Source: Sesamum alatum (lineage: Eukaryota > Streptophyta > Magnoliopsida > Lamiales > Pedaliaceae). From it: a DNA stretch of 64,000 nt. The stretch spans positions 35,238,466-35,302,465 of the forward strand of contig JACGWO010000003.1 of NCBI GenBank assembly GCA_034509735.1, written 5' to 3'. The first letter of the stretch is position 1, and each line of letters begins with the position of its first letter. The notes under the pieces are model-generated. The model ran no database searches and was not told the DNA's origin. It was given only the letters and a program-made list of their open reading frames with translations. Both the position numbers and the translations under genes were made by a program. Of this stretch, positions 1 to 11,780 are shown piece by piece.

Positions 1-1313
1 TCTTTTTCTTCGGAGGAAGAGTCTTTTGGGCATAATAGTACAACGCGTAATTTCCCACAAGGAATAACAAGATCAGTCCCCCAACAACGAGTAAGACAAT
101 CAGTCCAGGGTTGAATCCTTGGGCTTCAGCACCACGGGCCACATTTTTCTGTTAATCCAGGAGATGAAAAAAAACAAATAAATCGGAGTATAGCAGCCAG
201 CCACGAGAAGGATCAGTCATATAACCACTGTTGTCCAGATTAACTGAAGATGAATGACTTGTGTAATAGACTATAGCATGAAAAACTCAAGCAAAGCATG
301 TCTAGCTGCTTCGTTAAAAGAGAATATCCATACATACTTACGGAAAAGAATTATAGGTGTATTAAATAAATAAGACTACAGCAGAATCATTGCTGATAAA
401 GTCTGGATCAACAATGATATCCTACGATAAACTCTCAATAGATCCAACATTTACTTAAGAACATAAAATGACCACTCAGAAGGCATACCACTGAACACTG
501 ATCCATTCCGTTGATGTCAACCAATGGAAATAAGCAAAATTCACTATCAAGGACTTTCTGTCAGCTAAAGAGCTCAATTTTGCAAACTCGAATTCTCCCC
601 GACAATGGCAAATTAACATGCGTAAGGGGGCCATGGGACACAAAATATGCAAGTCCAAAGAGTGAGTGCATATTGGCTCAGGAGTCTCTTTATACCAGTT
701 AAATACATAAATCTAAGAGATCAGTGTTTTATTCCTCGGAGCAACACCGACTGTAAAAAAACCCATTTTGTTATAAACATGGTAAACGTATTATACTAAA
801 CACTCGAAAGAACAGCTCCAATTTCTCCTATAACCTAAAGTTATTTCTCACAAACACCTTACTTTGATTAATTCCTTAGCAGTTTACATCAGAAGCCAAT
901 GCAAAACATATCTTCTTTACCATTTTCCCCATAAAAATCCAGGTTGCAGGAATAGCCTTAATTACAACAAATTATAAGGTGAAATAAAAATCCAATATAA
1001 GACCAGCAAATAAGACAACAGCACGATGCAATCAAATTCCAGCCGATTATCAATAAACATAAAAACTTTTCCTTCAGAAAATCAAGTGCATGCAAGACAA
1101 ACAGCATCAATCGTCCATCTAATAATAACAATTTCGCAAAACCCTAAATCAACGGAATAAAACAACTAAAATCGAGTCGAGACGAGAACAGATCTAGCAA
1201 AATCAAGATACAATTGAAATTAGATCCAAAGAAAACGAAAACAAATAAATAAATACCATACGATCAAACGCCGGAGGCACCCGATCGAAATCAGCATCTG
1301 CTTCGTAATCCAT
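1..1313 (-). CDS. S1FA: S1FA-type DNA-binding/small membrane protein (partial, runs off left edge)
   Basis: Two exons are visible on the minus strand: 1313-1257 (19 codons, [19 protein letters not shown]) and 148-1 (continuing off the window), with GT at 1256-1255 and AG at 150-149 and phase 0 between them. Exon 2 encodes [20 protein letters not shown], then a hydrophobic segment and [13 protein letters not shown], the basic tail. This is the layout of S1FA, a plant-only family of about 70-90 residues: acidic start with the VPPxFDR motif, one membrane-like helix, and a Lys-rich C-terminus regarded as a nuclear signal and DNA-binding part. S1FA was named for binding a negative promoter element of plastid ribosomal protein S1, but the helix makes a membrane role equally plausible. 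Only the last few codons should be missing. The intron is about 1.1 kb. Confidence 0.9.
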
Positions 1314-3290
1314 CGCACCTTTCTTTCTTGAGAAATTCAAACAGAGAAAATTAGATAAATTAAAGATCGGCAACGGGAGAAATTGAGTGATTATTGCGAG
1401 AGTGGGTAAGGTCAGGGGTCTTTGCTTTGACGAGTGTTTCTTGTAGCTCGGTAACAGAGACAAAAATTACTAATTAGACCTTATATTTTCTTTTATTTAC
1501 GAATTAACCCCATTTGTCCGTTTAAGCCCAAACGACACTCTAAGACTTGTGAAGCCCAAGCCCAAGTACAGGTGATTGTCAATCATTATCCAATTCACAT
1601 GTTGTTGGACCAACGGCCCAATGATTTAATCACCCAAACTAGACATAAGATTGAAAACTAAACCAATCTGCTTGAAATCGATTAATAAAAGTTCGTTTCG
1701 AGTCTGATTTGCTAACAAATCAAAGTAAAGAAAAATTTACCCTCTTCTCGAACTCGATTTAATTAATAAAAAATAATAAATATTTTTAAAAGGCTAGATT
1801 CATGTCCGATCCAAAATTCTTCTAAACTCGATTCAATTACCATCTAATCCAGCTCAAATATAATATTCAAATTCGATAATTAATTTTGTCACGTATTTTT
1901 TATATATTTCTTAAATAAAGAAACATGGACATGAGAAATTGCTTGATTGAGACAAGTGTAGGAAACATAAAGTTAAAGAGAAAGAAAGCTATATTTGTAG
2001 ATCATTGAAATAAAAAAATTATAGTCAAGAAATAAATCATGATCTCTTTGTCAAGACATATAAAGATAATAATAAAATTGAAAGATAGTCAATATCATAT
2101 AGTGGGTTAATTATGAGTTAGGGAATGGAGCCAAAGACCCTACTCATAAAGTCCAAAAATCAATCCCCATATCCCCATATCACTTGCTTATATATGCTCA
2201 GTACTCAGCAGTCAGCTCTCTATGTATGGGATGGGAGTGGGACAAGATTCTTGATGGAACTTGTGTGCATGTGCCATCCCGGGTATATCCATATTTTATT
2301 AATAATTGTTGTAGCTCGATGTTTTTTCTGCATGTATTTAATAAATATTTTTTTATATTTTAAAATATATTATTATAAATAAAAATAAAATATATAAATT
2401 AATACATTATACCGATAAAAAAAAAAAGAAACTAATTGACCAGTTATTGTAAAATTTGAAAGTTGAATAAGTTAGTTATCATATCGATTGAAGGGCATTT
2501 TTTACTTCATAAAAAAATAATGCAACAATGTCATTAATTGTCGTTTATGTGTGGAGGGTCTTTCTTTTTTATATTAGTGTAAATTATGAATAATTATATT
2601 AACACATATGATTTATCGTTTGTACACACAAACCCTCTTTGCTTTTTAAATATGTATACATCCACTAGAAACTCAACGCTATCATTTTATATCTATTTTA
2701 ATATTTATTTATTATTTTTATTTATTTATCTAACTTTTCACTCCCCCAATTACTTTTGATAATTCCTTTTTTATACATATATATATTTTCATGCATCGTT
2801 ATCTCTCTAATTCACTCTCTTCCTTATTTATAATCACAACTTCCTTATAAATCTAATACTAATTTATTATTTTATATGTAATTTATTTTAAATAATATTA
2901 AAAAAATATCCCGGATGTGTTATATAAATATTAATTCTGCAGGGTAATACATGCAAACAAGAGCAAAAATCATGGGGAATAAGTGGTAGGTACAAATATA
3001 CCATACTTGTTGCCTAGAAATTAGAATCATCATCTCCTTCAACCTTTTTCGCAATTTTAGCAAGATGAGAAAAAAACCAAAGGAAAGAAAAGAGGCGCGA
3101 CTTTGTTCCATGTTTGAATAGCGACATTCATTCGTTTTGGTAGCATGTGGTCTCGTCAGGCAGTAAGTCGCATTCCACCTTACACAATCTGTTGAATTTG
3201 AAACTGTGGGTGTGGACCATTTGACATGGCTCTGCAAAACAAAATATTATGCTACTATATTTGATACTAATTAAAGTGATTTGGGGGGTG
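1314..3290. other. Intergenic region, no supported gene
   Basis: AT-rich DNA between S1FA and a degraded LTR region. I see no ORF with recognisable domains or coding character. The first 100-150 bases should hold the S1FA 5' UTR and promoter. One dispersed repeat copy (about 2340-2590) lies inside. A short minus-strand ORF at 2920-3237 has no family signature and is not called. Confidence 0.6.
2340..2590. repeat. Dispersed AT-rich repeat, copy A (three copies in window)
   Basis: This stretch shares an ordered set of words with 10405-10640 and 22640-22915: AATATATTATAAATA, then TATATAAATTA, a run of A and G, AAAGTTGAATAA, TGCAACxxTGTxATTAA and a final GTGAG-like, T-rich end. Copies differ by many substitutions and short indels. 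Internal GCAAC near both ends of the copy at 22.6 kb suggests a small non-autonomous DNA element, but clear termini and a target duplication were not found. Confidence 0.45.
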
Positions 3291-3299
3291 AATAATTAC

Positions 3300-3490
3300 A
3301 AAATTCACCTTTGATCTGAGTCATGATATTGCTGGACTCCAAAGCCGAACAACCTGTGCGAATCCGAGCTTCGATCCTAGGTCTTGCGTACAAAAAGTAC
3401 GGTCTGAATATACACTGGGTAAAACTATGGTTATAGTCCTCCGGTGCGTAAGTCGGTAAAAATCAGTTCGACGTAAAACTCAGTGATGGT
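3300..3490. repeat. Possible LTR fragment with a 'CTCCGGTGCGTAAGTCGGT' word
   Basis: The word CTCCGGTGCGTAAGTCGGT near 3439 resembles the CTCCGACGCTTAGGTCAGT found in the partial LTR at the right edge (about 63815-63833). Such words are common in plant Tat-type LTRs. The rest of the segment is too diverged to delimit. Confidence 0.3.
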
Positions 3491-3529
3491 GGTTTATTAC
3501 ATATATCTGGTTAAGGGACAAAATTATCC

Positions 3530-4015
3530 TAGACAATTGAAAAAATGACTTACTTATCCAAGATCCGTGTCTCTTTACTTCGGGTTGGGTCGTGGGATTC
3601 GACCCGCTCCAACGATTTGGAATTTGGACCATGGATTCTCTGACAGCTCATGCATTGAGATAATGTTACGTGGACCAGGCAAGTGGGCATATTTGGTCCT
3701 ATAAATACCCTAGTTCCACTGCATTTATTGTAACTCTCATTTATTACTTTCTACCGCATTTACTTCTCCAGATCGCACATCTATCATCTCGACTTGTTGA
3801 TTTAAGTATCGAAGGGTTTTTGCTGAAGACCATCCTGACTAGCCCGACGTGACTTCTCTTTTCAGGTACCACTTACTATATGAGAGATCACTTGAAGACC
3901 ACAACTGATTACCTTAAGGAGATTGCATATTTAGACCCGTATCACTCAAGATCATTAATACCATTCTCGCTTGCTTTCTTGGCATTTGTGCGAGTGGCAT
4001 ATTTTTAGTTGGTGT
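3530..4015 (+). mobile_element. Degraded solo LTR related to the Tat element at 53586-63626
   Basis: The segment aligns in order with the long terminal repeat at 53586-54061. Shared words are CGTGGACCAGG, then GGTCCTATAAATA (GGTACTATAAATAGG in the LTR), then TTTAAGTATCGAAG (CTTAAGCATCGGAG), then GACTAGCC and CTTCTCTTTTCAGGTA (CTTGTCTCTTCTCAGGTA). TATA box and downstream order are conserved, but divergence is high and no primer-binding site follows. I read it as an old solo LTR or LTR remnant of a related family, in the same orientation as the intact element. Confidence 0.7.
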
Positions 4016-4979
4016 TCACCAATTAACGCGTTTTACTAATAGTCTTGAATTCATAATAGATTAGACAACGTCATATTAGTTGACGTATTTCACCTATAAT
4101 CGTGGAATCGTAATAAATCAAAATCAAACGGAATGACATAATCCTGACCTTAGATTAGAGACTTGATAGGTTGGGTCTTCCGAAGTTACGATAGGAGGAT
4201 ATTTTAGTGATTTTTATATACATGGCATGTGCTCCATATCAATTGTATTTTTATTTATTTTTTCTGAATTATAATTAGTAAATAGATCATATTATAAAAT
4301 GCTTAGTCTTAAACTTATGCGCAAGAATCTTTTGCAGTAGACTGAAAGCAAAGTGGAAAAGCCCACAAAAAATAGGGCACCTTTTTCAGTAAATCCAAAG
4401 AAGAAAACAGTAGAAAAATCCAATAATACCAACTAACAAATAAGCATGCCTTCCTTTCTGCCAATTGTTCCACTCACACTTTACCAGACTTCTACTCTAA
4501 AACTCATGTAATGTGAAAGCAACCACCCCACAAATGACTGCAAGAAAATGACTACCATACACCATTTTCATTTGTCCCCCTTCCCATAACTACAATAATA
4601 ATCGACCTCTTTTTTTCTTGCATTATCAGCATGATAATCAATTCTTGTAAGTAATTGAGATGGGGAAAGAGTTGATTGTTTAGGATTTAGGGTTCCATGT
4701 TGTCACAAAAACATGTTTATTTAGTACATAAATCAATTAATATATATATATATATATATATATGGACTAATTAATGGTGGGGGAGTAATAAATAAAAACA
4801 TATAATCCAGGTTGCAAGAATCTCATAGCAAAAATTGGAATGTTTTAGACGGAAAATTCTAATCCGGATTAGTTTGGCGAGACTTAAACCAATTACATGG
4901 CAAGGATAATACACTTGTTATGTGATTAGTTTGGTTCGATCAGACCTGATTTGAGTAAGAATTTTTCTATTCTTAACGG
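4016..4979. other. Intergenic, 3' flank of the lectin receptor kinase
   Basis: No gene seen. A (TA)n microsatellite lies at 4741-4763. The 3' UTR of the minus-strand kinase gene should occupy the right end. Confidence 0.5.
4741..4763. repeat. (TA)n microsatellite
   Basis: Uninterrupted TA dinucleotides, about 11-12 units. Confidence 0.95.
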
Positions 4980-7115
4980 TTATACCAAGTCTGGACCGAG
5001 ACTGGCTTCCGACGAGGTGGTGGAGATTGTGATCATGCCATTCAAATCGGAGACGCTGTCTTGCAGGGTCATTAGGAGCTGAGATGTGGTGAAATTCATA
5101 GTTGGCTTTGTTGTTGGGACAATAGGGATTTCAGACTCCCCCACCAGCATTTGGACCACACCCCTCATCGTGGGTCTAGCCATGGGGTCTGGGTTCGAGC
5201 ACGCCAGCCCGACCAATAGGACCTTCCTCATTTCCCCCTCATCGAACTCAGTCCCTAGTCTTGGATCAGCCGCTGCCATCAACCTCCCTTCTCTATGCAA
5301 ACTCCACACCCATTCCACTAAATTAGTACTCACCCCGACCCCCGATAACTCCTTCTCGATCGGCCTCCGCCCGCTCGCCACCTCCAGCACCACCGCCCCA
5401 TAGCTGAAAACGTCGGTTTTATCAGTGGCCCGACCGGTTAACAAGTACTCGGGAGCCAAGTACCCCATTGTGCCTGCGGCCACCGTGGCATCGGGGGATT
5501 TGTCGTGCTCTATTTGCCTCGCTAGCCCGAAATCTCCCAATCTTGCATTGAACCCTTCATCCAACATAATGTTGCTTGTCTTGATGTCTCTATGAATCAC
5601 CTGATTTTCACATTCTTGATGCAAATACGCTAAAGCCGACGCCACACCGAGCAAAATCTTTCGCCTATGAGGCCACGGCAACACCGTCCTCGACTCGAAC
5701 AATGCCTTGTCTAGACTCCCATTCGACATCAAATCATAAACTAGGAGAATTTCACCCTTCTCATGGCACCAACCTTGAAGCCTAACTAGGTTTCGGTGTC
5801 TAAGGGATCCAATTATCGACAATTCGGACAAGAACTCTGCCTTCCCCTGTCCGCTATGACTACACCTCTTGACGGCCACAATGTCGCCGGTGGCCGGCAA
5901 GATGCCCTTATATACCGTCCCAAACGCTCCGTTCCCTATGATCCGATCGGAATCGAATCCTTTAGTAGCAAATTTTAGCTCCTTATAGCTGAATTCTTTC
6001 GGCATTTTGATCACATCAGAAGCCAAAGTCTCCCAGTTTTTGTCATTCTTGAATTTCTTTTTGTACGCCCATATAAATGCCAGAGCACAAAGTGCCAAGA
6101 AAAACGCACTGGCGGTTATCACTCCGACGACGGCGCCGGCACCACCTCTGCATAATTGGTTGTGACACTTCCCACTACTTTCCTTTACATGCGACGTTGA
6201 ATTACTCTTGTCAGCCTCAGGTGCGAGAGAAGGTGGCGCCAGGTAGGCTGTATCCGCCGTTGGGTTCATCAGATTACCCGGCGGCGGCGGCGATCCCGAC
6301 GGCGCCACCGGATTATAACTTGGGTTTTCATCGAACGACGAGCTGAAATTCCACCAGTGTATGGTGTGAATTTCTGTGCTCCCCTGCGTCGACCCTGAGA
6401 ACCCAACAAACATGAAATCGTTCATTATGTAGTCATCAAGATCGAAATTTGCGGATATAATGGGCTCTTCGGGCTTCAAATTCGAATACGATACGTAGAC
6501 TTTGATAGCCCGACCTGGCCCGGAATAATCAACCCATGAATTAACCAGGTCGCCGCCCTTCAAATCAACACCTACAGTTTCCAAATCACCAACCTCGGCC
6601 GAAACCATTGAGTTCAGATCCAAGCCCACGTGATTTCCGTTAATGTCCTTGAATTCAACGTCCATTAGAGTGTCAAATTCCACGGCCACGACGCCGTTCG
6701 GAGCTCCCTTCGCGTCCATGATCCCCAGAAACCCGCCGGCGTCACCGACGAACTCGTCATCCGGCGAGATGACAAAAGCCAAGCCCCCACCAATGGAGGA
6801 GGGGTTCAAATTCGTGACGGAGAAGGAGAAGGATGTCGAGAAACTAGCCGGAGACTGAACCCCAGCCCGCCGGAATTTGACGGGCTTGGAGTACAAAACC
6901 TTTCCAGAACCAGAGTTCGGAACACCGAGATCTCGCGTAAGCCTCACACTCCCGTTGCTCAAGTGGGCGTCCCCGAGGAGCTTCAGGCTGGAGAGCGTCA
7001 ACGAACCGAAGTCGAATTCCGTCGCCGCCAACACATTGCAGGAAAAAAAGAAAAACAAAACAAAATTCGCTAGGAAAACCGAACAAAAAGAAAACCCGCC
7101 GGAAATTGACGTCAT
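4980..7115 (-). CDS. L-type lectin-domain receptor kinase, clade VIII-like
   Basis: Intronless 711-residue receptor kinase of the plasma membrane. Residues 1-31 form a signal peptide; 33-262 are a legume-lectin domain starting EFDFGSLTLSSLKLLGDA and containing VAVEFDT; 263-325 are a Pro/Ser-rich linker with several possible N-glycosylation sites; about 326-350 is the membrane helix, followed by YKKKFK. The kinase spans about 390-665, with glycine loop GNGAFG (394-399), Lys416 (VAVKR), HRDIKTSN (508-515, RD type), DFG (528-530) and APEYL (554-558), so it should be active. The Thr/Ser-rich tail and FKATKGF-like juxtamembrane sequence are usual in this family. The lectin start and single-exon structure fit the Arabidopsis VIII.1/VIII.2 group. 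These bind or sense extracellular ligands at the wall-membrane interface; the ligand here cannot be read from sequence. Confidence 0.93.
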   Translation of the reverse strand: MTSISGGFSFCSVFLANFVLFFFFSCNVLAATEFDFGSLTLSSLKLLGDAHLSNGSVRLTRDLGVPNSGSGKVLYSKPVKFRRAGVQSPASFSTSFSFSVTNLNPSSIGGGLAFVISPDDEFVGDAGGFLGIMDAKGAPNGVVAVEFDTLMDVEFKDINGNHVGLDLNSMVSAEVGDLETVGVDLKGGDLVNSWVDYSGPGRAIKVYVSYSNLKPEEPIISANFDLDDYIMNDFMFVGFSGSTQGSTEIHTIHWWNFSSSFDENPSYNPVAPSGSPPPPGNLMNPTADTAYLAPPSLAPEADKSNSTSHVKESSGKCHNQLCRGGAGAVVGVITASAFFLALCALAFIWAYKKKFKNDKNWETLASDVIKMPKEFSYKELKFATKGFDSDRIIGNGAFGTVYKGILPATGDIVAVKRCSHSGQGKAEFLSELSIIGSLRHRNLVRLQGWCHEKGEILLVYDLMSNGSLDKALFESRTVLPWPHRRKILLGVASALAYLHQECENQVIHRDIKTSNIMLDEGFNARLGDFGLARQIEHDKSPDATVAAGTMGYLAPEYLLTGRATDKTDVFSYGAVVLEVASGRRPIEKELSGVGVSTNLVEWVWSLHREGRLMAAADPRLGTEFDEGEMRKVLLVGLACSNPDPMARPTMRGVVQMLVGESEIPIVPTTKPTMNFTTSQLLMTLQDSVSDLNGMITISTTSSEASLGPDLV

Positions 7116-7845
7116 TTGCTAGAATCCAGAGCAACCCATCAGAGAACAAGGCCGCGTTTGCTTGTTCCTCTTTCCAAAAAATCAAGAATCAGAGCAGAGG
7201 AGATCAGGAGAGAGTGTGAGCGTGAGCGGAGGTGGTGGGAGAGAAGAGGAGAAGACATGTGGACGCCACGTGGTGATTGAACGGTGGTATTTTCTTGAGC
7301 TCAGCTGTCACAGAAAAAAAGTAGATATATGAAGAGATTTTTGCAGCTCCGACGTGAGCAGTTTTGGTGGTGGTATCACCGGAAAGGATATGAAGATTGG
7401 GAGGGTATATTTGGGATTTGAGGAAATTGGATTTCACGTTGGAATTATTGTCTTAATTTTGGTGTAACCGATGAGTAATGGTAAGAAGACCTCCATAAGA
7501 GATGTCCTTTTGTGGAAAAAATACACGTAGTAGGGTGTATAGTGATCGTACGTATAAATATATTTGGATAAATTACAATCACTGATGAGACTTGACAAAC
7601 CATCCAGCAAGCTTTTTTGACCCAATTAGATTTTATATAATTTTTTTTTTTGAATTGACCAAAATAATATTTTGAATTCTAAATTATGATTTTATAAAAT
7701 ATTTTTATGGACTAATATGTGATTTAGATTATTTATTTTCCTCATTCTTAATTTTTTTTTATATTTTGTGATTTATTTATAAAATAAAAAAATTAATAAG
7801 TGTATTTTATCTTAATGTCTAAGGGCTACTTAATTATTTAGGATA
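7116..7845. promoter_or_regulatory. 5' flank of the receptor-kinase gene
   Basis: Holds the kinase 5' UTR and promoter on the minus strand. A palindromic G-box-like CCACGTGG is visible at about 7267-7274. No further gene is supported. Confidence 0.45.
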
Positions 7846-8112
7846 ATTATATTTACACTACCTGGTCTATGATCAGTTTACACAAACCACTCCCTGTCTT
7901 TTGAATTATTATACATACACTCACCATACAATATTATTTATACAAATCATTCCTATTGTTTAAACACATATATTCCCAAAAACACCAGCATCATTATACA
8001 AATTATTCATGTTGTGTAGCTGTCAATAATGGTTTATGTAATTATGCAAAAGGCATTGTAGTTTATGTCAACGGATCATAGGTCAGAGGGTTCAATGTAA
8101 TTATGCCTGATT
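7840..8112. mobile_element. MITE with inverted ends (family related to 12540-12815)
   Basis: The left end TAGGATAATTATATTTACAC and the right end (as its reverse complement, CAGGCATAATTACATTGAAC) form imperfect inverted repeats continuing to CTATGATC on both sides. The inside shares ordered words with 12540-12815 (ATCATTATACAAATTAT versus ATTGTTATACAAACTAT; TAGCTGT). No clean target duplication was seen. Confidence 0.6.
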
Positions 8113-10404
8113 ATTTTTTATTTGAGGAGAATATTTGTAATTTCTCAAATAATCATGAGTATTCATAATTATGACAATTTTCAAATGAGATAGTTGTAAT
8201 TTAACTTAAATATTTATAAATTCAAAAATAAAAATTTGGAAACAAAAATGTAGAAGTCAAAGAGAATTTACTAAAAATTAACTTATAATTACTTATGAAA
8301 ATACCAAGAACAACTAAAAGTGTGTTCCTTTTGTTTTTATAAAGAATATAAGAAGAACACAATTCATAAATATTTTATAAAATAACTTATTTCTTGTTAA
8401 AAGTCTGGAAACACATAAATTTAGAAGTTGTGAAATAACTATTGGGAAAATAAAATAAAAAAGCTCATATTAATAGCAACATAACGTATGTATATTAATG
8501 TGTGTCATATGATTTTTATTTTTATTTTTGTTAAATTTCATTAAAAGTAATAGAATGTACCACAAATTTTACGATTTAGTCTTTCTCTCATGCTATCCTC
8601 CATATTGTATAGACTGTCGAGAACTCTATAGAATTCGGCCTATAATGAATTAATAATTACCATTCGAATTTGCTCTATCACCAAATTGGTTATGATCTGC
8701 GAATTCCTTGATGTATGCTAAAAAATCTTCATATTCCGTTAATAACATAGACGATAAACTAACGAGGCCAACAGAGCTCAATTAGTTGCAGTAACGAGTC
8801 TCAACCCGATGTTTGCAGTTTTTGAAAAATTTAGTCCAAGTCCAGCTCACAATCATTAAAATCGCACTTTGCAATCTAATTGGGTTGGGGCGGGTTCTGC
8901 GGTCTTTAGTATAAAGTCTATCACCCATACACTAAAATATAAAAAGAAGTAAAATTCAACTATTCTAAATACATAAAATTTGTAATTTCGAAATACAAAT
9001 TTTAAAGTCATAAATAAAATTCTACATACAAAATAAATTAATAACAGTTATTATATCATTCTCTCTCAAGTTTCAAATAATGTTTTATAAAATAAAACCC
9101 ACAAGGCATTGAAGAGTTTGAACTTTGAAAACTCTTTGTTTCCCTCTCTTATCTAATTTTTATTTCTTAAGTTTTGATTATTAAAAAAAGTATCTATTTA
9201 TATAATAATATTATTATGCAATGATAATATATTATTATATCATACATACATATTATACTAATTTACCGCAATGGAAGTGGAGAAAATATTTTATGAGTTT
9301 ATAATAAAAGAAGTTTTTTAGTTTTTAATGGAAGAAATAAGATAATTTGAGAAATTAAATAAAGATTAACATTATTTATAAAATTTTTAATTGTTGGTTT
9401 ACATGTTTACATTAATCATTATTTATAAAATTTAAAGCACTAAAAACATGTGTATACTAACTTAATTTATTTGTAGGAATATATAATGTTATGTTCTTTT
9501 GTTCTTTCCTTTTTTGTATAGTTTAGTTGGAACACGATAAGCAGCAATTTAAAAATGTGAGATATTAAAAGAATATTATTTAAAATACAATTAGATATTA
9601 AGATGAATATAAAACCATACTGCAACAATACGATGATGTAAGCTATTTTGAGTTTTTGCATTTAGTATTTGTATAAAAAAATATAGAAGATTATCAATAA
9701 CCAAGAATTAATTGAATGATTGATTTTATTTACATATGTATTAATTTATACATATATTATACAATACCAATATAAAATATTGTACTTGTTATTATTGTCT
9801 TTAATATTAATTTATGTAGTATCAAAACTTTTCTATATATTTATAAAGAATTTTAGTTTTTTTAAAATTATTACGACTATTACGGTCGAGCGCGATTTAT
9901 GCGGTCCACATATGTATAAAATCAAATCCCTAGCCCAAGACCAACCCAACTCACCATTAACCCCTTAATTGTGATACGGTTTGAATTGGGGCAGTCGGTT
10001 GAATGGCCCGGCGATTATATATATATATGAAGTGTGTATATATGAAATTAATGACGTAATATATATGGAGTATGTATATATGAAATTAAATTAAAAAATA
10101 CAATTTAAATTGTAATATGAAATTCAATTCATTGTACGGTTGGGACAAAAGGGAGTGGACGGGACGACACTTTTCAAGCCTTTCCCCGTTTAGACATTTA
10201 TTTCTTGAGCAATAGAACTTTAATGACAAAAGAGATTCAGGAGGGTAAATTTGTCAATAAATAAGTAAAGTACTATAATGTCCCTAAAGATTTCATCATG
10301 ATCACTTTCAAATTTCAATAGAATAAGGCACCGACGAAAAAGGTAAATTTACTGTACTGTCCGTGAATAAAAAAAACTTGATGTATATACATATATACAA
10401 ATTA
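8113..10404. other. AT-rich intergenic DNA, no supported gene
   Basis: Very AT-rich with many stops in all frames. The short ORFs here (for example near 9467-9661 and 9720-9968) are dominated by Ile, Tyr, Leu and Lys codons expected from AT-rich noncoding DNA. Short (AT)n runs occur near 10015. Nothing else recognised. Confidence 0.6.
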
Positions 10405-10640
10405 TTGCGCGTATATAACAAAATAATTTTTTATACTTTACAATATATTATAAATAAAAATAAATATACAAATTATCACATCATATTTCACAAAAAGAAA
10501 ATAAAAAAGAAATTAATTTTGGAATATTATGAACATAATCAAAAAATTAATGCCACGGTATCATAAAAATATTCATAAAATACCGTTTATGAGTAAAAAA
10601 GATATTATTATTTTTACATTAGTGTATATATATATATATA
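10405..10640. repeat. Dispersed AT-rich repeat, copy B
   Basis: Shares ordered words with the copies at about 2340 and 22640 (ACAATATATTATAAATAAA, an A/G-rich run, a TGCCAC... block, then TGAGTAAAAAAGA). A (TA)n run follows at 10625-10646. Confidence 0.45.
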
Positions 10641-10929
10641 TATATTCCGAGCCCGTTTTGAAGTAGATGAATTTTGGTTGGTAAAACCCTTTGTTCTTTG
10701 AGTTTTTTTTTTTTATTTATTTAAACTGATTTGAGTGTCGGAAAAATACTATAAAAGTTATTGATAAGATTGTAATTTTATGTTGATTATTGATATAACA
10801 ATATCGTCACGCATGGGTAACAGCTTGTTGAGCTAGCAACTTCGATTGCTCAATTAAGTTAAAAGTTAAAGCTTTCATCTTTTGATCAACTTTATAATGA
10901 CTATGGTTTCATCATAATTTTACATTTAG

Positions 10930-11400
10930 ATTTTCTTTAAAAGTCAAAATTATACTTTCCTTAAAAAAAAGTTTTAAAATTATACTTACATCCTCTCCGA
11001 AAAGTCCACATTTGCACCTGATCCCCTTCCATTAGGGTTTGGCCGAAAAAAATTGACATAATAAAAAATAATTACATAAAATTTTAATTTTACACCCCAT
11101 TTAATATTTTCATGTATAATTTTTGTACTTATAAAGGGGTAAATGTAATATAAACATATGGAGTGAGGTTAACATTATTATAATTTATCCCTTATAAGTA
11201 CAAATTATTACATGAGAATGTTAAATAAGAGATAAAATTGAAAGTTTATGTAATTTTTTGGCTCATGACAATATTTTTTGTACAAATCCTATTGAATGAG
11301 GACAGGTGTAAATGAAGAATTTTTGAAAGGGGTGTAAGTGTAATTTTAAATTTTTTGGGGGAAAAGTGTAAATTCGTATTTTTAGAGGGGGTCTAAGTTT
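10930..11400. mobile_element. Fold-back element, about 470 bp
   Basis: The left arm (about 10930-11165) and right arm (about 11170-11400) are near inverse copies. Examples: GGGTTTGGCCGAAAAAAATT pairs with the inverse of TTTTTTGTACAAATCC; GTACTTATAAAGGGGTAAAT pairs with the inverse of ATTTATCCCTTATAAGTAC; CATATGGAGTGAGG sits at the centre. Almost no spacer separates the arms, so single-stranded DNA or RNA would form one long hairpin. No coding potential. Confidence 0.75.
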
Positions 11401-11519
11401 AATTAACCTTAAATATTATTAAAAAAGTGATATTTGTGGTTCTCAATTAATGTTTTTCACACGTCAGTGTAATAACTTACGTTAATGCATTGTTTTTGTG
11501 GTTATAAAATATTAAGTTT

Positions 11520-11780
11520 ATTGACGAAGCTGAGGCCCCATGATTCCAAAAGTCATGGGTTCGAATTCCTTACGTGAAATGATTTATTTCTACTGCATAG
11601 TAGGTTATTTGTTTCTACTGTATAGTAGGTTATTTGTTGTTGTAATAACAAGATGTATATATATGTGATATTGTCGATAGGAATATTGTATTTGTCTCTG
11701 TCTGTTATTGATACTGACAGAATTGATTGTAATCACTTTATTTCAATTAATAAAAATACATCGTTTTCAACTAAAAAAAA
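11520..11780 (+). mobile_element. tRNA-derived SINE, plus strand
   Basis: Starts with a tRNA-like head (GAAGCTGAGG... then a box B-like GGGTTCGAATTCC at about 11568-11580), followed by a body ending TTTCAATTAATAAAAATAC and a poly(A) tail ending near 11785. A second copy in the opposite orientation lies at 27783-28048 and shares head (TGAGG.C.CATGAT), box B and tail (ACTTCAATTAATAA). Head, body and A-tail in the same order in two places support a SINE. A small internal direct repeat (CTACTG.ATAGTAGGTTATTTGTT) occurs at 11590-11637. Confidence 0.7.

Noticed and set aside
2920..3237. 105-residue minus-strand frame
   Set aside because: Cys/Leu/Phe-rich with no motif; codon content fits chance in AT-rich DNA.
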